Source: Gemmataceae bacterium (GTDB lineage: Bacteria; Planctomycetota; Planctomycetia; Gemmatales; Gemmataceae). Taken from it: 8,443 nt of DNA. The stretch spans positions 1 to 8,443 of the forward strand of contig JANWVS010000063.1 in the NCBI GenBank assembly GCA_025056835.1, in the 5' to 3' direction. The position numbers and the translations under genes were made by a program. Numbering within the stretch: position 1 is the first letter of the stretch; every line of letters starts with the position of its first letter. The notes under the pieces were generated by a model. That model had not been told where the DNA came from and did not search any database. It was given only the letters and a program-made list of their open reading frames with translations. Positions 1 to 5,539 of this stretch are shown here, piece by piece.

Positions 1-890
1 TACTGATTGACGCTGCTGATCGGCCGGCCGGCGAAGGACACCAACTCGTCGTCGTAATCCAGGCCCCGGCGATAGACGTCGCTGTCTTCGAGAATCTGCG
101 TCACGACCATCCGGCCCAGACCGGCCTTGTCCGCCTGCGTCGCGATCAGCGCGCCGAGGCTGGCGTGATCGGCATCAAGCCCTGCCCGCAAATGCCCCAT
201 GAAGTTCTTGATTTGGTTAATCGAAATCGCGTAGCCGACTCCCGAGTTGACCCGGCCGCGCTTGTCGAACGAGCCGCGGCCGTTGATGCCGATCAGTTCG
301 CCCTTCATGTTGAACAACGGACCGCCCGAATTGCCCGGGTTGATCGAGGTGTCGATCTGAATGCAGTCGGTGTACTCCAGCAGCAGGCCGGCAGGGTATT
401 GATAACGATGCACGCCCGAGACCAGGCCGAAGGTCACGGTCGGCGTGAAGTCCGTGGCCAACATGAACGGATTGCCCATGGCGATCGACCAGTCGCCTTC
501 GACGACCGTGTCGCTGTCGCCCAGGACGGCGAAGGGGAACTTCTGGCCTTCGGTCTTGGGCAAGAGCTTAATCAAGGCCACGTCGCCGACCTTGTCGATG
601 CCGACGACCACGGCGTCATACAGTCCGCCGTCGGGCAAGCCGCACTGGGGCGTGGGGCCGGCCGGCTGCACGACGTGGAAATTCGTCAGGGCGTAGCCGT
701 CGTCGCTGATCAGCACGCCGGTGCCGCCTCCCTGGCCGCCGCGGGCGAAGACGGCCACCACCGACGGCTGCACGCGCGCAATCACGGCGATTCGTTCTGC
801 TTCCGCTTTCAGGATCGCTTGCGGATCTTGCGCGGCGATGGTTGCGCCGGCCGCGGCCACCACCAAGACGACCAAGCCCAGTTGTTTCAT
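1..890 (-). CDS. Exported HtrA/DegP-like trypsin-fold serine protease with PDZ domain (3' end cut by window edge)
   Basis: The frame is open from an ATG at 890 to base 1 without a stop, giving 296 residues; the C-terminus lies outside the window. Residues 1-20 are a signal peptide (Lys2, then a hydrophobic run ending ATIAA before QDPQ), so the enzyme acts outside the cytoplasm. The chymotrypsin-like protease domain spans about 35-235 and has a complete triad: His72 in TNFHVV, Asp103 in DVALIKL and Ser188 in NPGNSGGPL. A GxGTGVLIS strand (54-62) precedes the His motif, as in HtrA proteins. Residues from about 245 onward (LGALIATQ... AGLGRMVV ... RRGLDYDDELVSFAGRPI) are the first half of a PDZ domain. 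Known family role: degradation or quality control of misfolded envelope proteins. The gene lies 32 bp behind the NPCBM-domain gene, so the two are probably co-transcribed. Serving as the housekeeping partner of its neighbours is an inference. The active site looks intact, so an inactive pseudo-protease is unlikely. Confidence 0.94.
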   Translation of the reverse strand, partial: MKQLGLVVLVVAAAGATIAAQDPQAILKAEAERIAVIARVQPSVVAVFARGGQGGGTGVLISDDGYALTNFHVVQPAGPTPQCGLPDGGLYDAVVVGIDKVGDVALIKLLPKTEGQKFPFAVLGDSDTVVEGDWSIAMGNPFMLATDFTPTVTFGLVSGVHRYQYPAGLLLEYTDCIQIDTSINPGNSGGPLFNMKGELIGINGRGSFDKRGRVNSGVGYAISINQIKNFMGHLRAGLDADHASLGALIATQADKAGLGRMVVTQILEDSDVYRRGLDYDDELVSFAGRPISSVNQ

Positions 891-899
891 GGCGTCGCT

Positions 900-906
900 T
901 CCCTTT
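900..906 (-). promoter_or_regulatory. Ribosome binding site of the HtrA-like protease gene
   Basis: On the minus strand AAAGGGA lies 9 nt upstream of the ATG at 890. This purine-rich match to a Shine-Dalgarno sequence supports that start. It sits inside the 32-nt gap after the stop of the upstream gene, where no separate promoter is visible, in keeping with co-transcription. Confidence 0.55.
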
Positions 907-922
907 CTTGGACCGCCCTCGG

Positions 923-2128
923 TCATTGGCTGACGCGGGCATCGGCAAACGTCACATGGTCGCCCAGATCGAGAAAGTCGCGACCGGCGACGACGATCTT
1001 GAGCGTGTGCACGTCCTTGACGTTGATCGCCACCTGGCGCTCTTTCGCCGGCGTCGTCGGCGTCACGACGAATTCCTTGCGGATTTCGCCATCGCACCAA
1101 ATGGCAACCTTGACCCGGCTGTCGGCGAGAACGCGGGTGTCGATCCCGAGCAGGCCCTTGAGGTCCTTGTACTTGCCGCCGAGGTCGTATTCGAGTTCCG
1201 TGTAGGCGTGCATCGACAAGCCTTTGGCAAACGACTTGCCGTCGAGGAAAATGGCGTCGCCTTCGAGGTTGGCATCTTTGCGGTAGCGGGCGCCGACGAC
1301 GACGCCGATGCGCGATTTTTCCACGACCTTGACCGGTTCGAGGTCGGACAGATACGTCAGTCGTCCGAAATTGAAGTCGAGGCGGGCCAATAGCTCACGC
1401 CGCAGCTGGGTCTTGCTGCCGAAGACGGTTTGTACGCTGAGAACGTTGCCGTCGTAGCCGAGCTTGACCGCGTGCAGCACATTACCGTCGCGATCGAGCA
1501 CCTTGCAGATCGGCGTCTCGGCGGGCGGATCGGGACGCCAGAAGACCAGGCCGTGGACTTTGTCCAGCAGGACGTCGATGGTCGTGCCGGCGGCATCGCT
1601 CTTGAACGAGATCTTGGTCCCGTCGGGATCGGCGTCGCCGATGACGCCTTCGATGGTGTTGAGTTCGCCGTCGCGCAGGACGACCAGCCGGTCGCGTTTG
1701 ATCTTGCCGCTGGCGACTTCGCTCCACTTTTTCTTCAGGCTTTTGTTGCCGGCGTCGTGTTGCAACGTGACCACGGCGGCGAGGGGGACCGTCACGGTCA
1801 GGCCCGAGCTGAGGGTGGCGACGACCTCCTTGCCTTTCAGCGCCAGGGCCGAGCAGTGCCAGGTGCTGTCGTCGATCAAGCGAAGCGTGGAGTAGCGCGG
1901 CAGCTCGACGGCTTTGGGAGTGGCGAAGTCGAGGGCCAAGGCTTGCGCGATCGGGGTGGCGACCTGGCCCGTGCCGGTGGCCAAGACGATTTCCGCATCG
2001 GTGACGCGGAGCAGCGTGCCGCTGAGGTTCTGGCCGGTCAGCGTCCGCAGTTCCTCGCCGGCGGCGCCGACCGCGGCGAGAAGGACGAGAGCGGCAGACA
2101 CGAGCTTTTTCGTCGGCAAAGGCAACAT
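923..2128 (-). CDS. Exported protein with four beta repeats and a C-terminal NPCBM domain
   Basis: 401 residues from ATG 2128 to TGA 923. An in-frame extension to 2272 exists, but it would run back over the upstream gene and put a non-hydrophobic stretch before the signal peptide, so the start at MLPLPTKKL was chosen (Lys7-Lys8, hydrophobic 9-23, likely cleavage after GAAG). Residues about 28-70, 80-125, 145-198 and 206-255 look like four copies of a 45-50-residue beta unit: a strand, a polar turn such as DDST, RDGE or RDGN, a strand such as L-x-V, then a closing leucine-rich strand such as ALALDF or ARLDFNFG. Residues 257-400 match an NPCBM (novel putative carbohydrate-binding module) domain: FAKGLSMHAYTELEYDLGG, then GIDTRV, VAIWCDGE, LKIVVAGRD and the closing GDHVTFADARV. 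NPCBM domains are known mainly as sugar-binding or beta-sandwich accessory modules. No catalytic domain is visible, so this is probably an envelope or surface binding protein. No Shine-Dalgarno sequence is seen, and a terminator ends 19 nt upstream. The protease gene follows after 32 bp. Confidence 0.93.
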   Translation of the reverse strand: MLPLPTKKLVSAALVLLAAVGAAGEELRTLTGQNLSGTLLRVTDAEIVLATGTGQVATPIAQALALDFATPKAVELPRYSTLRLIDDSTWHCSALALKGKEVVATLSSGLTVTVPLAAVVTLQHDAGNKSLKKKWSEVASGKIKRDRLVVLRDGELNTIEGVIGDADPDGTKISFKSDAAGTTIDVLLDKVHGLVFWRPDPPAETPICKVLDRDGNVLHAVKLGYDGNVLSVQTVFGSKTQLRRELLARLDFNFGRLTYLSDLEPVKVVEKSRIGVVVGARYRKDANLEGDAIFLDGKSFAKGLSMHAYTELEYDLGGKYKDLKGLLGIDTRVLADSRVKVAIWCDGEIRKEFVVTPTTPAKERQVAINVKDVHTLKIVVAGRDFLDLGDHVTFADARVSQ

Positions 2129-2147
2129 GGCAGTCGGTGCGGATAGG

Positions 2148-2187
2148 AAAAAGGGCCGAGGCCACGCTGGACAAGCGGCCTCAGCCC
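2148..2187 (-). terminator. Strong intrinsic (Rho-independent) terminator or attenuator
   Basis: Read on the minus strand, GGGCTGAGGCC (2187-2177) pairs over 11 bp, with one G-T wobble, with GGCCTCGGCCC (2163-2153). The loop is 13 nt, with a possible further GCT/AGC pairing inside it. The stem is followed directly by TTTTT (2152-2148). It lies 38 nt after the stop of the TPR-like gene and ends 19 nt before the ATG of the NPCBM gene. It should end the upstream transcription unit, or act as a leader attenuator for the downstream pair. There is no T-tract on the other side, so it is one-directional. Confidence 0.85.
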
Positions 2188-2225
2188 GGTGTGCCTGGCG
2201 CCAAACAGCATCCGCCGTGGGTGGG

Positions 2226-3293
2226 CTAACGCCGCGTTTGCGTGTTGGCCAGATTCCGGAAGTAATTCTCAATGGCCTCGCGGTGCCGCTGGGACATGCC
2301 CTGGGTCAATTCCTGAAGGGCCTGGGTCCGCTCGCGCGGCGGCAGGCTGCCCCAATTCTCCATCAGCTTTTTCAGCTTGGCCTGGTCGATCATACCGGTA
2401 CCGCCCTGGTTGACGATGCCGGATTGCGTCGCCGGGCTGGTGGGATTGTTGCTCCGCGGCCCGCCCTCGCTCGGCTTACCGCCGTTGGGGCAGTTGCCGC
2501 TGTTGCACTCGCTGTCGTTTTTGTTCTTGTTCTCAAGTTCCTTGATCAGTTCGTCGAGCCGCAGGACGATCTCTTTTTGCAGCTTCTGCGTCTGCGGGCC
2601 GCCCCGGGCCAATTCGAGCCGGCGCTCGACGTTTTCCATCTTGCGGGCGATGGCGCGCAGGTCTTTTTCCTTCCAGGTGTGCATGTCGAGCAACATCAGC
2701 ATCGACACGGTCTTATACCGCTCGGGCGAGAACGGGGCGTCATCGATGATCCGCTCGATGGTGCGGGTGGCATCGGCCTTCAACAGCAAGGCGTGCTCAC
2801 TGACGGCGCGATGGAAGAGATACGCGGCCGGATCGACGACCTGTTCGGGCTGGAAGAGCTTGAGGACGTCGAGCGCTTCTTCGTAGACGCGGCGATGGGC
2901 CAACGCACGGGCGTACGCCAGGCCGAGATTGGCGCGGAAGAAGATCGGGGCCTTCGTGTCTTTCAAGAGCGCGGGGACCGCCGTCGGAGCGGGGGCCGCC
3001 TGGTCGCGGGCCTGGGCGAGCAGCCGAGCTGCCTCGGGGCTGCCCAGCTCGAATGTGGCCGCGACTCGTTCGAGAATGGTCGAGCCTTCGCGTTTCCAAA
3101 TCTCCTCGAAGCGCGCTTGGGTAGCGGCATCGGTCTTGCCCAGCGCTTTGAGCCAAGCCGCGGCTTGGTCGCGCGCCGCCTCAACGGTGGGCGGCTCCAA
3201 AGCCCCGAACGAGGCCGCTTTCTTGTCGGCGCCCAGGGCCGGCGGCGCCAGAAGCGCCACAGCGGCCAGCGATGTGTAGAGGAAGCGCTTCAC
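2226..3293 (-). CDS. Exported TPR-like helical protein with low-complexity linker and conserved C-terminal helix pair
   Basis: 355 residues, GTG start at 3293, TAG stop at 2226. The GTG overlaps the TGA of the preceding gene (GTGA), and AAGGGGGA lies 6 nt upstream, so start and coupling are well supported. Residues 1-22 form a signal peptide (MKRF, hydrophobic run, APPALGA). Residues about 35-180 are alpha-helical and TPR-like; the clearest unit is ANLGLAYARAL...YEEALDVLK (121-145). Residues 219-253 (MENVERRLELA ... TQKLQKEI ... LDELI) repeat a motif of the upstream protein. A Gly/Asn/Ser/Pro linker with a CNSGNC cysteine pair (263-268) fills about 255-300. The C-terminus (314-350: WGSLPPRERTQALQEL, then REAIENYFRNLAN) is a helix pair of a type I recall at the ends of planctomycete exported proteins; this is from memory. 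No enzyme motif is seen. It is probably a scaffold or adaptor in the envelope. The exact function is unknown. Confidence 0.93.
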   Translation of the reverse strand: MKRFLYTSLAAVALLAPPALGADKKAASFGALEPPTVEAARDQAAAWLKALGKTDAATQARFEEIWKREGSTILERVAATFELGSPEAARLLAQARDQAAPAPTAVPALLKDTKAPIFFRANLGLAYARALAHRRVYEEALDVLKLFQPEQVVDPAAYLFHRAVSEHALLLKADATRTIERIIDDAPFSPERYKTVSMLMLLDMHTWKEKDLRAIARKMENVERRLELARGGPQTQKLQKEIVLRLDELIKELENKNKNDSECNSGNCPNGGKPSEGGPRSNNPTSPATQSGIVNQGGTGMIDQAKLKKLMENWGSLPPRERTQALQELTQGMSQRHREAIENYFRNLANTQTRR

Positions 3294-5374
3294 TTGTTGT
3301 CCCCCTTCGCTAAACGGTTGGTGATCTCGAAAATCCGCTCCTGCCTCTCGGAGAGTTGCATCAATTCGCGGCGAATCACCGGGTTGGACGTCTGCTCCCC
3401 CTCGGTGGCCTGGTACATTCTACCATAAGCCGCGGTGCGCGTGTTCACGCGAATCTGCATCGAGCGAATCAGCTTCAACTCCTGGATCAACTCCAGCAGC
3501 TTCTGGTCGGCGTTGGGCGGCGGCTGGCCGGGAGGCGGCGGATTGCTCTTCTTGTCTTTGAGATCCTTCTGGGCCTTTTTCAGGGCCTCGATCATCTCCT
3601 TGAGAGAGTCGATGATGTCCTGCTCGATGTTCTGCGTCACTTCGCCGACGTCGGCCAGGGCCAGGCGCCGCTGGACGTTAATCATGTCGTCGCGCACCTG
3701 CTGGAAGACTTCGGGGAAGGCCACGGCCGAACCCTCGGACTCGAGGATCTCGATCGCTTTGCGGGCCTCGGCAACGATTTCCCCTTCGTTGTCCGACAAC
3801 CGCAAGGCATCCGCCTTATGCTCACGCGTCGGCTGTTTGTCGGGGGCCGCCTGCACCAGGGCATCCAGGCTCTTGGTGTTGTTGTAGACGGCGATCTGCA
3901 TGGCCAACATGCGCTCGCAGCGTCTGAGCAAGTCGGCCAGCGTCCGTTCTAATTCTTCTTCGCGCAACTGCCGGAGCAGTTCTTCTAGCTTCTTCTTGGC
4001 CTCCTCGAAGTTCTTGACCGCGTCATCTTGGTCTTTGCTGGCTTGCTTGTTGTCTTTCTTGGCGATCTTTTCTTCGGCCGATTGTTGGTGGTAGTTGCCT
4101 TCCTCAATCTTTTTCTTGCCGGTCTTGATCTCGTCCTTGGGACCTTGCGGAGGCTGGGGTTTCTGGGCAGAATCATCGGGCTTGGGTTCGCCTTGGCCAC
4201 CACCGGGCTTGGATTCGCCTTGGCCGCTGCTCTGCTGACCCGATTTGGATTCCCCTTGCTTCGGATCCCCACTCCCCTTGGGGTCGCCGGGCGAAGGCTT
4301 GGCATCGCCGCCCTTGGGGTCGCCGCCCTTGGGGTCGCCACCCTTGGGGTCTCCGCCCTTCGGGTCGCCACCTTTGGGATCTCCGCCCTTGGGGTCGCCA
4401 CCTTTGGGGTCTCCGCCCTTGGAGTCGCCGCCCTTGGGGTCGCCACCCTTGGGGTCGCCGGGCTTGGCACCGGCCTGTTTCGGATCGCCGCCGTCCTTGG
4501 GGTCGCCGGCCTTGTTGCCGCCCTGTTTGGGATCGCCGCCCGCCTTGGGATCGGCCTTGGCGACTTGGGTGCCGTCCTTGGGAGACGAACCGGCGTCTTT
4601 GGGGCTACCCTTGTCGGCTTGCTTGCCGGCGTCCTTGGCTTCGCCCGACTTGTTGTCGCCGGCTTTGCCGCCTTCCTTGGCGCCTCCCTTGGGATCATTA
4701 GGATCGCCCTTGCCGTCGCCGGTTTTTTTGCCTTCCAGAGCGGCGATCTTGTCTAAGATCTTGGCGACCTGTTTGGTGTTGGCGTTTTGGATCTTCTTCA
4801 GTTCGTTGGGATCGGTCTTGTTGGCGTCGGTGATTCCTTGGGTGACTTTCTGGTCGTGGATCGCCTTGTCGAGGTCCTTGATGATGTCCTTCAATTTGGC
4901 GATCTCGTCCTTCAACTTCGACTGGAAGGGGTCTTCTTTGTAGAGCGCGATCAATTCGCTCAGCTTGTTGGCCAACTCCGCCGTCCGCTTCGCAGCGGTC
5001 TGCAATTCCCCGGTGCTTTTGAGTTGCTGCTCTTTGAGCTGGGTGATCAGCTCCTCGAACTTGACGCTCACCAAGTCCGTTTTGGCCCGCTCCAAGACCC
5101 GTTCCAGGGCCTGGGCACGCAACCGGTCTTCCTCCCGGCTGCTGCGCTTTAATTTGAGGATCAGCTTGTGCAGATCTTGCTCAAAACGGGCAAACTGCTG
5201 AGCCAGCACCTGTTGTTGAAAAACGGCGTCGTCCCGCAATTTCGACGGGGAAAGCCGCTCCTCCGGCACCTGAGGACCGCCTCCGTGCACCGCTGCGGCC
5301 AAGATCAACCCCAGCATGCCGCCGATCAGGACCATCGGTATCAGGATGCGCGCTTTCATTGCCTGGACCCCCAT
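3290..5374 (-). CDS. Exported or membrane-anchored coiled-coil protein with DPKGG-repeat linker
   Basis: 694 residues from ATG 5374 to TGA 3290. A second in-frame ATG at 5359 (MKARILIP) would give 689 residues and a neater signal sequence; the ribosome-binding sequences (GGTGGA before 5374, GGGGGT before 5359) do not decide between them. Residues 7-30 are a signal peptide or single N-terminal anchor. Residues about 45-215 are long charged helices, likely coiled coil. Residues about 218-415 are a Lys/Gly/Asp/Pro/Gln linker with ten DPKGG units at 307-356. Helices resume at about 416-608, a short Pro-rich hinge (NPPPPGQPPP) follows at 611-620, and a last helical module covers 623-690. Two modules resemble each other (LxxMQIxV...LS, about 478-545 and 626-690). 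Residues 564-598 share a motif with the next protein. No catalytic motif is seen. The architecture suits a long envelope spacer or scaffold. I do not recognise a named family; the flexible linker makes database matches to unrelated low-complexity proteins likely. Confidence 0.93.
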   Translation of the reverse strand: MGVQAMKARILIPMVLIGGMLGLILAAAVHGGGPQVPEERLSPSKLRDDAVFQQQVLAQQFARFEQDLHKLILKLKRSSREEDRLRAQALERVLERAKTDLVSVKFEELITQLKEQQLKSTGELQTAAKRTAELANKLSELIALYKEDPFQSKLKDEIAKLKDIIKDLDKAIHDQKVTQGITDANKTDPNELKKIQNANTKQVAKILDKIAALEGKKTGDGKGDPNDPKGGAKEGGKAGDNKSGEAKDAGKQADKGSPKDAGSSPKDGTQVAKADPKAGGDPKQGGNKAGDPKDGGDPKQAGAKPGDPKGGDPKGGDSKGGDPKGGDPKGGDPKGGDPKGGDPKGGDPKGGDPKGGDAKPSPGDPKGSGDPKQGESKSGQQSSGQGESKPGGGQGEPKPDDSAQKPQPPQGPKDEIKTGKKKIEEGNYHQQSAEEKIAKKDNKQASKDQDDAVKNFEEAKKKLEELLRQLREEELERTLADLLRRCERMLAMQIAVYNNTKSLDALVQAAPDKQPTREHKADALRLSDNEGEIVAEARKAIEILESEGSAVAFPEVFQQVRDDMINVQRRLALADVGEVTQNIEQDIIDSLKEMIEALKKAQKDLKDKKSNPPPPGQPPPNADQKLLELIQELKLIRSMQIRVNTRTAAYGRMYQATEGEQTSNPVIRRELMQLSERQERIFEITNRLAKGDNK
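3300..3307 (-). promoter_or_regulatory. Shine-Dalgarno site fixing the GTG start of the TPR-like gene
   Basis: AAGGGGGA on the minus strand lies within the last codons of the coiled-coil gene, 6 nt before the GTG at 3293. It decides the non-ATG start and fits translational coupling through the 4-base GTGA overlap at 3290-3293. Confidence 0.65.
4307..4456 (-). repeat. Ten tandem 15-bp units encoding DPKGG
   Basis: Ten units of 15 bp run without interruption and encode residues 307-356 of the coiled-coil protein; one unit reads DSKGG instead of DPKGG (4412-4426). From 4337 to 4426 the units alternate in their glycine codons (GGT-GGC, then GGC-GGA), forming three copies of a 30-bp higher-order unit. 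The unit length is a multiple of three, so copy-number change keeps the frame. Degenerate DPK/GDPK units flank it on both sides. This is a coding minisatellite, not a CRISPR array: there are no spacers. Confidence 0.95.
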
Positions 5375-5444
5375 CAGCCGTCCACCCGCCCCCGCCGGGA
5401 GACGGTCAGCAGTGATGACGACTTACCAGCCGTTCCCCAACACC

Positions 5445-5473
5445 ATTAAAATCCGTTTTGGGACCCTTGTCAC
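5445..5473 (-). promoter_or_regulatory. Sigma70-like promoter upstream of the coiled-coil gene
   Basis: On the minus strand GTGACA (5473-5468, five of six to TTGACA) is followed after exactly 17 bp by TTTAAT (5450-5445, five of six to TATAAT). A transcript would begin near 5438, giving a leader of roughly 65 nt before the ATG at 5374. It lies in the 165-bp gap after the DUF4175-like gene, the only AT-richer patch nearby, so genes 2 and 3 may be expressed independently of gene 1. Predicted from sequence only. Confidence 0.5.
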
Positions 5474-5539
5474 CCCTTTTTCCGCCACAAGCCGGCGAAT
5501 TCTGGAAAAATCACGGCTCCGGCGGCGGCCGCGGCCCCG

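Noticed and set aside
2129..2272. N-terminal extension of the NPCBM protein to a start at 2272
   Set aside because: It would overlap the end of the TPR-like gene, run through the terminator hairpin and bury a good signal peptide 48 residues inside the protein.
165..3428. Long plus-strand open frames (165-1205, 1430-2146, 1914-3428)
   Set aside because: They lie antisense to well-supported genes with signal peptides and recognisable domains, their translations are Arg/Ala/Gly/Val/Asp-rich with no domain, and open antisense frames are expected in GC-rich DNA.
4307..4456. Possible CRISPR array
   Set aside because: The units are directly adjacent with no unique spacers, lie inside a coding frame and have a period of 15 bp.
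3985..4943. Three other long open frames over the DPKGG region (minus 3985-4698, plus 4028-4756, plus 4245-4943)
   Set aside because: A 15-bp repeat without stop codons keeps every frame open, so repetitive products such as LGSPP or TPRAA are by-products. Only the coiled-coil frame has a signal sequence and conserved flanks.
5482..5528. GC-rich inverted repeat (CCGCCGCCGG with CCGGC-TTGT-GGCGG on the minus strand) after the stop of the DUF4175-like gene
   Set aside because: It can form a 10-bp stem with a bulge, but the loop is 23 nt and it is followed by A-rich, not T-rich, sequence, so it is not called a terminator.
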